Shown: positions 8,179 through 15,469 of the stretch, one piece after another
Layout of the letters: the number at the start of each line of letters is the position of its first letter
Numbering within the stretch: position 1 is the first letter of the stretch
Assembly (NCBI GenBank): GCA_020431945.1
Contig: JAGQHH010000094.1
Location: 1-17,482, forward strand
Direction of reading: 5' to 3'
From: Cyanobacteria bacterium HKST-UBA02
Lineage (GTDB): Bacteria; Cyanobacteriota; Vampirovibrionia; Obscuribacterales; Obscuribacteraceae
Length of the DNA: 17,482 bases
The notes under the pieces: model-generated
Database searches by the model: none
What the model saw: the letters and a program-made list of their open reading frames with translations, nothing else
Told to the model about the DNA's origin: nothing
Program-made: the position numbers and the translations under genes

Positions 8179-8859
8179 ATGAATTCATTATTTAAAAGAC
8201 CCGTGTTGACTGCTCTTCTGGCTATTTCTGTCTCGTCTTTTGTTACGACGGCGGCGGCACCGGTCATGGCAGCTCCGGAGTCCGCAGTGAGCGAGGCGGC
8301 GAAGCTGACCAAGAACGATCTCAAGGGTCTCAGCCCCAGCGAATCGTATTTGAAAGTCCATGATTTCATCTTGCAAGCCCAGTCCATAAATGATGTCAAG
8401 CCGCTTCTGGCGGCGGATGCGATGAAGAACGACAAAGACATGCCTCCGGAGATGGAAGGCGAGATGTTCAAGCTCATGAAAAGCATGATGAACCCCAGGG
8501 TCAAAATCACCTCGGAATCTATAGATGGCGATCAAGCGGTATTGACCGCGGTGCCTCTCGAGCAGAGCGCCATGGACAAGGGCATGAAGGAAGGGCTGGC
8601 CAATATGGCTAATATGTTCAAGGACGCTCTCGGCGAAGCCGGTCTCAAGCCCGAAAATGCCAAGGACGCTCGGGAAGAGATCGCTAAGGAGAAGGAAGTC
8701 ACGACAGGCACCATCACTATGCACAAGGAAGACGGTGTCTGGCTGCAATTGAAAGAGAGCTGGAAAACCACAATCGGTAATAGCTCTGATAGCGACAAGC
8801 AGGAAGATAAAGCGCCCGCCGAGGAGGAAAAAGCCACGGATAGCGTCGGTGCCGAGTGA
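8179..8859 (+). CDS. Exported hypothetical protein, possibly NTF2-like
   Basis: 226 aa from the ATG at 8179. The open frame extends 27 codons upstream, but this start gives a clean Sec signal peptide: MNSLFKR, a hydrophobic core, then APVMA before APES with probable cleavage after residue 31 or 32. There is no lipobox. The mature part is lysine- and glutamate-rich. It has a Met-rich stretch (KDMPPEMEGEMFKLMKSMMN) and ends with GTITMHKEDGVWLQLKESW, a strand-turn-strand ending resembling DUF4878/NTF2-like secreted proteins; this is inference. The tail is acidic and low-complexity. TATACT at 8137-8142 is a plausible -10 without a convincing -35. A strong terminator follows at 8890, so it is probably monocistronic. 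Confidence 0.8.
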   Translation: MNSLFKRPVLTALLAISVSSFVTTAAAPVMAAPESAVSEAAKLTKNDLKGLSPSESYLKVHDFILQAQSINDVKPLLAADAMKNDKDMPPEMEGEMFKLMKSMMNPRVKITSESIDGDQAVLTAVPLEQSAMDKGMKEGLANMANMFKDALGEAGLKPENAKDAREEIAKEKEVTTGTITMHKEDGVWLQLKESWKTTIGNSSDSDKQEDKAPAEEEKATDSVGAE

Positions 8860-8889
8860 TCTGACTGAAAGTGCTCTGTGATCGAAAGC

Positions 8890-8924
8890 CCGCCCGGCTG
8901 GCCATTGCCACCGGGCGGATTTTT
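8890..8924 (+). terminator. Rho-independent terminator
   Basis: CCGCCCGG (8890-8897) pairs with CCGGGCGG (8911-8918). An inner TGGC/GCCA helix closes a four-base CATT loop. ATTTTT follows directly. It ends the transcript of the exported protein gene 31 nt after its stop. It is the only classical terminator I see in the window. Confidence 0.92.
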
Positions 8925-8943
8925 ATGAAAATCTGGCCGGCAA

Positions 8944-8973
8944 TTGAACTTTTTGCAAGGGGGCACGTATTAG
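8944..8973 (+). promoter_or_regulatory. Possible promoter of the DUF1800-DUF1501 operon
   Basis: TTGAAC (8944-8949), an 18-bp spacer and TATTAG (8968-8973) give a moderate sigma-70-type match immediately after the upstream terminator. Transcription would start around 8980, some 20 nt before the start codon at 9002. Confidence 0.35.
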
Positions 8974-9001
8974 TTAGTGTGTGATTTTTGAGTGACCCGC
9001 C

Positions 9002-10564
9002 ATGACTTTTAGATCTAAAGATGGAAAGATGCGATTGAAAGCCCTCCTCTGCCTGATTGTCCTTATCGCCTCCTCGGCGCCGGCTTTTGCCGGGGATACT
9101 CCGAACCGGGATCTGGCCAGGCACGTTCTCAATCGTCTTGCCTACGGGCCCAGACCCGGGGACATCGATCGAGTAGCTGCCATGGGGGTGGACGCTTATA
9201 TAAGTCAGCAGCTCGATCCCGACCGCATCCCCCTGCCCGAGCCACTACAGGGGTTGGTCGAGCGCTCCCCGGCTCTCACCCTGACTCCGGCTCAGCTCTT
9301 CCTCAAATACGGGCGGCAGACCGTCATGGCCGCCCAGGGCATTGCTCCCAACGGTAAGAGGTCAGGACAGAAGGCCGATGCTCGGACCATCGCCGAGCGT
9401 GAGGAATTGCAGAAGAAAATCCGTCAGAATTTCCAGCAGATGTACGGGCAGATTACCGACGCCAGGTTGATGCGAGCTGTTTATAGCCCCAGGCAGCTCG
9501 AGGAGGTGATGACCGAGTTCTGGTTCAATCATTTCAATATCTCTTTCGACAAAGGGCTCGATCATCTCTGGACCGGCGCCTACGAGCAGACCGCTATTCG
9601 TCCCCATGCCCTGGGCAAGTTCCGGGATCTGCTCGAGTCCACCAGCCATCATGCCGCCATGCAGTTCTATCTGGACAACTGGCAGAACACCGGTGATGGC
9701 GCCCGCAAGCGCGGCAAATTCGCCGGCATCAACGAGAACTATGCCCGGGAGCTCATGGAGCTTCACACCCTGGGAGTAGACGGTGGTTACAGCCAGGCTG
9801 ACGTGATCGCTCTGGCCCGTATCCTCACGGGTCATGGTATGCAGAATCGCCAGAGTGTCAGAAGGACAGGCATAGGAGTGGAAAGCCCCACAGGCTATTT
9901 CTTCGACGCCAGCAGGCATGACAATTCGGACAAGCTCTTTCTCGGTCACACCATCAAGGGGCAGGGCGAGAGAGAGCTTCAAGAAGCTCTCGATATCCTC
10001 GCCGCTCATCCATCTACCGCCCGCTTCGTGAGCTATAAGCTCGCCCAGTATTTCGTCAGTGACGAGCCAGACAGCAAGCTGGTGGACAGTGTCGCAGCCT
10101 CTTACAAGAAGAGCGGCGGCGACATCAAAGCCATGCTCCGGGTGATCTTCAAGAGCAGTCAGTTTCTCGACAGGAGCAATAGCGGCGTCAAGTTCAAGAC
10201 GCCATATCGTTATATGATCTCGAGCTTGAGGGCGACCAATGCCACTATCGCTAATACCAAGCCCCTGCTCGGCTTTCTGCGTATGCAGGGGATGCCGCTC
10301 TATCAATGCCTGACCCCGGACGGCTACAAATACACTGAGAAGGCCTGGCTCAATCCGGGCGGGCTGCTACAACGGATCGACTTCGCCTCGGCTCTGGGGA
10401 GCGGTCATTTCCGGGCGGCTCGACCTCGAGAGCTGGAAGCCGGGACTATTGCCGATATCGTCGGGGTGCAGTCCGGCTCCACGACAATGAGCACCGTGGA
10501 CGGTGCGCCACCGGCGCTTTCTGTCGCCCTTCTTCTGGGCAGCCCCGAATTCATGAAGTATTAG
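9002..10564 (+). CDS. Exported DUF1800 family protein
   Basis: 520 aa. A Sec signal peptide is visible (MRLKALLCLIVLIASSAPAFA, probable cleavage before GD). The start could be 9002 (GAG nine bases upstream) or the internal ATG at 9029, which gives a shorter n-region; neither has a strong ribosome site. The mature protein opens with the family signature RDLARHVLNRLAYGPRPGD. Later come EVMTEFWFNHFNIS, NENYARELMELHTLGVDGGY, ALARILTGHG, HPSTARFVSYKLAQYFVSD and a C-terminal EKAWLNPGGLLQRIDFASAL. It looks full-length. DUF1800 proteins are exported, function unknown, and are nearly always encoded directly before a DUF1501 gene, as here (12-nt gap). The two probably act together in the periplasm or at the surface. 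Confidence 0.93.
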   Translation: MTFRSKDGKMRLKALLCLIVLIASSAPAFAGDTPNRDLARHVLNRLAYGPRPGDIDRVAAMGVDAYISQQLDPDRIPLPEPLQGLVERSPALTLTPAQLFLKYGRQTVMAAQGIAPNGKRSGQKADARTIAEREELQKKIRQNFQQMYGQITDARLMRAVYSPRQLEEVMTEFWFNHFNISFDKGLDHLWTGAYEQTAIRPHALGKFRDLLESTSHHAAMQFYLDNWQNTGDGARKRGKFAGINENYARELMELHTLGVDGGYSQADVIALARILTGHGMQNRQSVRRTGIGVESPTGYFFDASRHDNSDKLFLGHTIKGQGERELQEALDILAAHPSTARFVSYKLAQYFVSDEPDSKLVDSVAASYKKSGGDIKAMLRVIFKSSQFLDRSNSGVKFKTPYRYMISSLRATNATIANTKPLLGFLRMQGMPLYQCLTPDGYKYTEKAWLNPGGLLQRIDFASALGSGHFRAARPRELEAGTIADIVGVQSGSTTMSTVDGAPPALSVALLLGSPEFMKY

Positions 10565-10576
10565 GAGAAGCAGACG

Positions 10577-11815
10577 ATGAAACGCAGAGACTTCTTGAGA
10601 GCATCGGCACTGGCGTCGCTGTCCGCAATTTATCCGGGTCTCTACCCGGGTCTTTCGGGCTGGGCGTATTCTTCGGGTAAAGATTCGCCGGGAAGCAAAA
10701 AGCTCGTGGTGATCTTTTTACGTGGTGCTGCCGACGGGCTCAATGTCGTCATACCTTACGGCGACCCGGCGTATTACAATGCTCGCCCCACCATAGCCGT
10801 GGCCCGTCCCGGGGAGAAGGACGGTGCCCTCGATCTCGACGGTCATTTCGGTCTCCATCCCGAGCTCGAGCCTCTCATGAAATACTGGCAGGACGGCTCC
10901 CTGGCTTTCGTTCATTGCTCGGGCTCGCCGGACCCTACCCGTTCTCATTTCGATGCCCAGGACTATATGGAGACTGGCTGTCCCGGTCAGAAAGTGGTCA
11001 GCTCCGGCTGGCTCAATCGGTTGCTGACCGTGCTTCCCAACACCAGATCCTCGATCCGGGCTATCAATGTAGGCTCCACCATGCCGCGTATTCTGCAGGG
11101 ACCGGTCTCGGTGGCGAGCTTCGCGCCGGCCCGGGCGGGCAGACCATCAGTGGCGGACAGACCCTTTATCTCTTCTGCTTTCGAGAAGATGTACGCAGCC
11201 CGTCAAGATTCACTGGGCGTTGCTTTCCGGGAGGGGATGGACAGCCACCGTACTCTGAAGAGCAAATTCGATCAGGAGATGGCGGCTGCCGACAAAGGTG
11301 CTCCCCGGGCGGCCAACTTCAAGGGATTCGGATCGCAGCTCGGCAAGCTCTTCGGTGAAGACCGGACCACTCAGGTGGCTTTCGTCGCTCTCGGCGGCTG
11401 GGACACCCATGTCAATCAGGGGGCTGGAAAAGGGCAACTCGCCAATCATCTGGGAGTGCTCGGCAAGGGTCTGGCCGATCTTGCTCGTGGTCTCGGTCCC
11501 CAGTACAGGGACACCTTGATCCTGGTAGTCTCGGAGTTCGGTCGCACCGTGAACGAGAATGGCAATGGCGGCACCGACCACGGCCATGGTAATGTCATGT
11601 TCGTCATGGGCGGCGGAGTAAAGGGAGGCAAAGTCTACGGGCAATGGCAGGGACTCTCGAAAGGAAAGCTTTTCGAAGGTCGAGATCTGCCGGTGACCAC
11701 GGATTTCCGGTCGGTGATCGGCCAGGCTGCCCACGAGCATATGAGTATCGCTACTGCGGATCTGGGCAAAATATTGCCTGATTTTCAATTGACCGACCGG
11801 AGCTATCTTTTCTGA
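10577..11815 (+). CDS. Tat-exported DUF1501 family protein
   Basis: 412 aa with AGGAG ahead of the ATG. The N-terminus MKRRDFLRASALASLSAI is a twin-arginine signal (RRDFL). The mature protein carries LVVIFLRGAADGLNVVIPYG, HFGLHPELEPLM, SRSHFDAQDYME-like TRSHFDAQDYME, FVALGGWDTHVNQG and SEFGRTVNENGNGGTDHGHG, which place it in DUF1501 with the alkaline-phosphatase/sulfatase-like fold. The conserved Asp/His residues (WDTH, TDHGHG) could bind metal. Tat export suggests it folds, and perhaps loads a cofactor, before export, whereas its DUF1800 partner carries a Sec-type signal. There is a short internal duplication, YPGLYPGL, near the signal cleavage region. The methyltransferase gene follows after two bases. 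Confidence 0.93.
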   Translation: MKRRDFLRASALASLSAIYPGLYPGLSGWAYSSGKDSPGSKKLVVIFLRGAADGLNVVIPYGDPAYYNARPTIAVARPGEKDGALDLDGHFGLHPELEPLMKYWQDGSLAFVHCSGSPDPTRSHFDAQDYMETGCPGQKVVSSGWLNRLLTVLPNTRSSIRAINVGSTMPRILQGPVSVASFAPARAGRPSVADRPFISSAFEKMYAARQDSLGVAFREGMDSHRTLKSKFDQEMAAADKGAPRAANFKGFGSQLGKLFGEDRTTQVAFVALGGWDTHVNQGAGKGQLANHLGVLGKGLADLARGLGPQYRDTLILVVSEFGRTVNENGNGGTDHGHGNVMFVMGGGVKGGKVYGQWQGLSKGKLFEGRDLPVTTDFRSVIGQAAHEHMSIATADLGKILPDFQLTDRSYLF

Positions 11816-11817
11816 AC

Positions 11818-12519
11818 ATGCAGAGTTTCTGCCCCAATCCTGATTGCGCAAGACCTGTGGATCTCCTCGATCTCAGCCAGGACAAGCGCAAACATTTTCG
11901 AGGATCCTGCCCGCACTGTCACATGCCGGCAGCTTTTCGCAGCCCCGAAGCGCTGGCGGCCATCGACCGGGAGTATCAACGCAAGGTCTCGGCGGGTACG
12001 CTTCGAGGCGGTCCGGCAGACGAAAACCACAGCCCTCCTCTTCGTGTGCTGGTGGAGGATGTTCGCAGCCTCTGGAATGTCGGCTCCATTTTTCGCACCG
12101 CAGATGGTGCGGGCTTCGGAACTATCTATCTGTGCGGTATCACCGGCAGCCCTCCCCGGAAAGAGATAGCCAAGGTCAGCCTCGGCGCCGAGGAGACTGT
12201 ATACTGGGAATACCATCCCAATCCCGTCACCGTGCTCAAGGAGCTGTCCGGTGACGGAGTCCAGATAGTCGGGCTGGAGGTCACGGGCGAGAGTCTCTTG
12301 CTCAGCCAGGCGCTTTCGGAAAGGCTCATCGAGACACCGCTCTGCCTGGTCTTAGGAAACGAGGTGTCCGGTCTCTCTCCTCAGGTGATTCATTATTGTC
12401 ACCGGATCTGCCATCTTCCCATGAAAGGCATGAAAGAGTCCCTGAACGTCGCTGTCGCTTTCGGAATAGCGGCTTATGCCCTGAGCGAGAGCTATTTGAA
12501 AGACGCGCCTGTGGCATAG
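11818..12519 (+). CDS. SpoU/TrmH-family RNA methyltransferase with N-terminal zinc ribbon
   Basis: 233 aa. The C-terminal domain is a SPOUT methyltransferase. Motif 1 is VRSLWNVGSIFRTADGAGFG (82-101; Asn87, Arg93), motif 2 is LVLGNEVSGL (177-186), and motif 3 is LPMKGMKESLNVAVAFGIAA (200-219). It would methylate a ribose 2'-OH in tRNA or rRNA using S-adenosylmethionine. In place of the usual substrate-binding domain, the N-terminus has CxxxxC (Cys5, Cys10) and CPHC (Cys31, Cys34), a likely zinc ribbon. The start is two bases after the DUF1501 stop and the only GGAG is about 15 nt away, so translation is probably coupled. There is no functional link to the exported pair upstream. The 3' end overlaps the convergent membrane-protein gene by 28 bp. 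Confidence 0.9.
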   Translation: MQSFCPNPDCARPVDLLDLSQDKRKHFRGSCPHCHMPAAFRSPEALAAIDREYQRKVSAGTLRGGPADENHSPPLRVLVEDVRSLWNVGSIFRTADGAGFGTIYLCGITGSPPRKEIAKVSLGAEETVYWEYHPNPVTVLKELSGDGVQIVGLEVTGESLLLSQALSERLIETPLCLVLGNEVSGLSPQVIHYCHRICHLPMKGMKESLNVAVAFGIAAYALSESYLKDAPVA

Positions 12520-12938
12520 CCCCAGATAATGCCGGTGAGTATGGCTGCATAGACGGCTAGCAGGAGAATCGTGGTGGTGGACTTGTTGTTGCGCCACCGC
12601 CAGTAGTGAAAGAGCGTATGGGCCAGGGCCCCGGCAGCGGCAATGAAGAAGCAGAGAAATGGGCTCAAGTGCAGGTCGCTTGCCACGAACCACATAGCCA
12701 TCCCCGACCAGAGAAAAATATTGGCGACGGCGGAGACCGCCATGGCTACGTGGTAGTCCTTGAGGTCGGTGAAACTGGTATTCGCCCCTTCGATGATCTG
12801 GATGCGGACTAGAAGAGAGAGACAGTTGAGCACCGATAGAGCAGCCAGAAAGGCGGCTATACCCTGGGCGTCGGACCAGTTCAGCTCGCTCTTGTAATAG
12901 CTCGACCAGGGCACCGCCATGACCACCAGGATCATCAA
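12492..12938 (-). CDS. Multispanning membrane protein, start uncertain
   Basis: 148 aa from TTG 12938 (or 147 from ATG 12935). No family is recognised. Hydrophobic segments lie near residues 1-12, 26-46, 64-86, 90-112 and 121-143. The first is cut short by this start. Upstream in the same frame a further 22 codons (to CTG 13004) add SKPEEDRTIWHALSAGLSVV, a charged cytoplasmic-looking tail plus the missing half of helix 1. The real protein therefore probably begins upstream with a non-standard start or by frameshift. No ATG, GTG or TTG exists in that extension before the in-frame stop at 13047. It follows the TPR gene closely and is likely cotranscribed. The 3' end overlaps the methyltransferase gene. 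Confidence 0.75.
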   Translation of the reverse strand: MMILVVMAVPWSSYYKSELNWSDAQGIAAFLAALSVLNCLSLLVRIQIIEGANTSFTDLKDYHVAMAVSAVANIFLWSGMAMWFVASDLHLSPFLCFFIAAAGALAHTLFHYWRWRNNKSTTTILLLAVYAAILTGIIWGYATGASFK

Positions 12939-13008
12939 TACAACGCTCAGGCCTGCAGAGAGAGCGTGCCAGATTGTCCTGTCTTCCTCGGGCTTGCTCT
13001 CCAGGACC

Positions 13009-13905
13009 TCACTCGCCTTCTTTGCTGAGGAGGAACTCTTCGGCGGCTATGGCATCGAACTGATTGGTCCTGGTCAGACCTTGCTTGCGAAGCTCCCGGC
13101 GGCGCCTGCCTCTGGTCTCTTTCTCGCTTTCCGATTCCTTTTCCGGAAGCTTCTCTGCTTCTTCCTTCCTGGGAAGCCGGTCTATGTGCGACTTCAAATA
13201 GGCGACCTGGGGGTTGTCCTCGCCGAGGAGCTTGATCTTGGTTCCCAGGGCTACTTCATAGAGCTTCCTGGCTTTCTCGTACTCGCCGGAGCAGTGATAG
13301 AGGAGGGCGAGGTTATGCTCGATGGTTGCCGTATCCAGATGCCTGTGCCCGATAGAGCGGATATACATCTGTAAAAGCCTGGAAAGCACGGGCTCGCCGT
13401 ATTGATACTTTTCGGAGCCGAAATAGATGCTTGCCAGAAGCTCCAGGGTGAGAGCCTGGCGGCTGTCGTCGGTGGGAAATGTCTCGGCAATGGCCAGAGT
13501 TTTAAGGGCGGCTTTCTCAGCTTCGTCTGATTCTCTCGAGGCGATCATGCGCTGGGCACGCCGGAGAAGCTGTTGCCAGAGATCCCCTTCATCCTCTCCC
13601 TTCATTTCTCTGCCCGGGAGAAAGTCGTTTCCTTTGGGCAGGGCGCCGACAGTGACTACAACCCGGTAAGCAGCACTGGCCGAAAATGTGGCCGAGAGCT
13701 CTTGCAGCTTTTTCAGATCGCCCAGGGGCACCGAGGCTCCATCAGGAAGCTGGGCGCCGATGTGAAGCATCTCGGAGCCGTTGCCGCTCCTGTCGCTTTC
13801 AGCCACGATCTCGACGAAGGCTGCGGAGAGCCGGGGCACGATGGTTCGGGCCACGGACATGAACGAATCTAGGGTGCCCTCGGGGCTGCTTGGATCGGAT
13901 GGCAT
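13009..13905 (-). CDS. Kinesin-light-chain-like TPR protein
   Basis: 298 aa. Residues 1-100 form an unrecognised domain (SFMSVARTIVPRLSAAFVEI). Residues about 108-245 are helical repeats of the 42-residue kinesin-light-chain TPR type, with the clearest unit ATIEHNLALLYHCSGEYEKARKLYEVALG ahead of LLGEDNPQVAYLKSHI. The C-terminus (246-275) is extremely charged (KEEAEKLPEKESESEKETRGRRRR). There is no signal peptide, so it is a cytoplasmic scaffold or interaction protein. ATG 13905 has no ribosome site but has TAATAT exactly six bases upstream, suggesting a leaderless mRNA. The downstream membrane protein shares its operon and may be its partner at the membrane. Such TPR proteins are often encoded near Hanks-type kinases in the organism group I suspect; one lies about 3 kb away. 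Confidence 0.88.
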   Translation of the reverse strand: MPSDPSSPEGTLDSFMSVARTIVPRLSAAFVEIVAESDRSGNGSEMLHIGAQLPDGASVPLGDLKKLQELSATFSASAAYRVVVTVGALPKGNDFLPGREMKGEDEGDLWQQLLRRAQRMIASRESDEAEKAALKTLAIAETFPTDDSRQALTLELLASIYFGSEKYQYGEPVLSRLLQMYIRSIGHRHLDTATIEHNLALLYHCSGEYEKARKLYEVALGTKIKLLGEDNPQVAYLKSHIDRLPRKEEAEKLPEKESESEKETRGRRRRELRKQGLTRTNQFDAIAAEEFLLSKEGE

Positions 13906-13911
13906 GGGAGT

Positions 13912-13917
13912 ATATTA
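13912..13917 (-). promoter_or_regulatory. -10 box for a leaderless TPR transcript
   Basis: On the - strand TAATAT is followed by ACTCCC and then the ATG at 13905, putting the start codon A at the expected transcription start. The eleven bases ATACTCCCATG are identical to those at the kinase start (16941-16951). No convincing -35 box is seen. Confidence 0.5.
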
Positions 13918-13960
13918 CCTTCTTGACTATCTTCTAATGCAAGCAAAGGTTTCAGAACGT

Positions 13961-13966
13961 TAGACT
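13961..13966 (+). promoter_or_regulatory. -10 box for a leaderless exported-TPR transcript
   Basis: TAGACT fits TANNNT and lies exactly six bases before the ATG at 13973, the second of two tandem ATG codons. No ribosome site precedes either ATG. There is no clear -35; a TTGACT at 13923-13928 is too distant. Confidence 0.35.
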
Positions 13967-13969
13967 GGG

Positions 13970-14602
13970 ATGATGAGAGATTCGAAGAGATTGATAACGA
14001 GTTTCTGGCTGACCGGCTGTCTCCTGGTGTCGTCGGCGGTGCCTGCCTGGAGCGAAGGTTTCCCCGGTTACGGCGATCGCGTCAAATATGCCGACTCGCT
14101 TCCTCACTTCAATCTGGGCAATCGTTATCTGGCCAGGGAGTGGTGGGAAAAGGCAGTGGAGAGCTATCACAATGCCATCGCCATCTATCCATATGATGCC
14201 GATGTCTACACCAACCTCGGTATCGCCTTTCGCAAGATGAACGATCTGCAAAACGCTGAACGTGCCTACAAGCAGGCCACCGAGCTCAAGAAGGACGACT
14301 GGGTTTGCTGGAGCAATCTAGCTAATCTCTATGCCATGAGCGAGCGTTTCAAAGATAGTCTCGATTGCTTCGACCACGCTCTCAAGGCTTCCCCTCCAGC
14401 CGAGGAGAAAGAGGCTATTCTGAAGAATATCGACGGTATCAAGAAAATCATGAGAGCAAAAGGACTAGCCCAGGCAATTCGGCCCGGAGCAAAAGCGCCT
14501 CCGGCCAAGAGCAAGGCGGGTGCCTCGCCTGGAGCAGTTTCGACAGCTTCTCCAAAGCCGGGACTGGACAGAGCCGCTTATGACAGCTGGCTGGGCAACT
14601 GA
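13970..14602 (+). CDS. Exported TPR-repeat protein
   Basis: 210 aa (209 if it starts at the second ATG, 13973, which fits a leaderless promoter). The N-terminus is a Sec signal peptide with probable cleavage after Ser28 (VPAWS before EGFPG). LTGC at 14-17 resembles a lipobox, but the hydrophobic stretch continues past the Cys, so a lipoprotein is less likely. Three TPR units span about 44-145: LPHFNLGNRYLAREWWEKAV, then VYTNLGIAFRKMNDLQNAER, then WSNLANLYAMSERFKDSLDC. An Ala/Pro/Lys-rich flexible tail follows and ends YDSWLGN. It probably acts as a periplasmic protein-protein adaptor. It is divergent from the cytoplasmic TPR gene across 64 bp and overlaps the convergent aminotransferase gene by 25 bp. 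Confidence 0.87.
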   Translation: MMRDSKRLITSFWLTGCLLVSSAVPAWSEGFPGYGDRVKYADSLPHFNLGNRYLAREWWEKAVESYHNAIAIYPYDADVYTNLGIAFRKMNDLQNAERAYKQATELKKDDWVCWSNLANLYAMSERFKDSLDCFDHALKASPPAEEKEAILKNIDGIKKIMRAKGLAQAIRPGAKAPPAKSKAGASPGAVSTASPKPGLDRAAYDSWLGN

Positions 14603-15465
14603 ATCGACGAGCTGAATGACTGGTAGAGAGCTCTCACCAGGGGACCGGGCTTGCCGTCTCCGATGAGCCGGTCGTTGACCCGGACTATCGAGATCAGCTC
14701 TTCCGGGGTGCCGGCCAGAAAGAACTCGCCGAGATCATATATCTCCTCTTCTCTAACGCGCACTTCTTCGATGGGGACATCGCTTTTCCTGGCAAGCTCC
14801 AGTACCTGTCTCTTGGTAATGCCCGGCAGCACATTGGCGGAAGATGGTGCTACCAGGAGCTTGCCGTCTCTTATGCCGAAAAGCGATGTATGGCTGCCTT
14901 CGGTCATATAGCCGTCCCGGTCTATGAAGACCACCTCCAGGCAACCTTTCGAGCGGGCATACTGGGCCGCCATGCAATTGGCTGCCAGGCTGGTGGCCTT
15001 GATGTCGTTCCGGCCCCAGCGGATGTCTTTGTGGGTGACCGAGGCTACCCCTGTTTTGCGCTCTTCTCTGTACGGGTCGCTGAAGGGCTGGACATAGATG
15101 AGAATGTTGGGGACATAGCTCTCGGGATAATAATGGGTCCTGGCTGCCACTCCTCGTGTGGCCTGTATATAGACCAGGGCGTCCGGAATCCCTGACTGGG
15201 CGAGAAGCGCCCGGGCTCTTCTGCCGACCTCCTCGGTATCGACACCTTCGATAGAAAGGGATGCCAGGCTGGTTTTCATACGATCGAGATGATCGTTTAT
15301 ATGAAAGAAATGCCCGCCATATGCCCGGATCACTTCATAGACAGCGTCGCCGAAAAGGAAAGCTCGATCGAGGACCGAGACTCGCACCTCGGCAAGCGGC
15401 ATGACCTCACCGTTCCAGTCGGCGAGCAGGTCTTTGATCTGGTCTGGTCCATTCTCCGGGCTCAT
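14578..15465 (-). CDS. dat: D-amino-acid aminotransferase (class IV, PLP-dependent)
   Basis: 295 aa, full family length. ATG at 15465, four bases after the stop of the small membrane-protein gene. Key features: VLDRAFLFGDAVYEVIRAYGG (31-51); YIQATRGVAARTHYYP (99-114), whose Arg109 and His111 match the carboxylate trap of bacterial D-amino-acid aminotransferases; the PLP lysine Lys156 in NDIKATSLAAN; MTEGSHTSLFGI (187-198; Glu189); and LPGITKRQVLELA (213-225). It interconverts D-alanine and D-glutamate with their 2-oxo acids, supplying peptidoglycan precursors. The RGVA-x-R-x-H motif argues against a branched-chain aminotransferase (IlvE) or aminodeoxychorismate lyase. The ribosome site is weak, so coupling to the upstream gene is likely. 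Confidence 0.92.
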   Translation of the reverse strand: MSPENGPDQIKDLLADWNGEVMPLAEVRVSVLDRAFLFGDAVYEVIRAYGGHFFHINDHLDRMKTSLASLSIEGVDTEEVGRRARALLAQSGIPDALVYIQATRGVAARTHYYPESYVPNILIYVQPFSDPYREERKTGVASVTHKDIRWGRNDIKATSLAANCMAAQYARSKGCLEVVFIDRDGYMTEGSHTSLFGIRDGKLLVAPSSANVLPGITKRQVLELARKSDVPIEEVRVREEEIYDLGEFFLAGTPEELISIVRVNDRLIGDGKPGPLVRALYQSFSSSIQLPSQLS

Positions 15466-15469
15466 GAGC

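Noticed and set aside
9362..10306. 314-codon - strand frame inside the DUF1800 gene
   Set aside because: Antisense shadow of a full-length DUF1800 protein.
13923..13928. TTGACT as a -35 box for the exported TPR gene
   Set aside because: No -10 box lies 16-18 bp downstream; the nearest TANNNT is about 32 bp away.
14010..14021. Lipobox LTGC making the exported TPR protein a lipoprotein
   Set aside because: A long hydrophobic stretch continues after the Cys and a good signal peptidase I site follows (AWS before EG), so a type I signal is more likely.
14073..14080. Cyanobacterial HIP1 octamer GCGATCGC
   Set aside because: I found only one copy, so there is no enrichment as in many Cyanobacteria; it is not evidence for placement.
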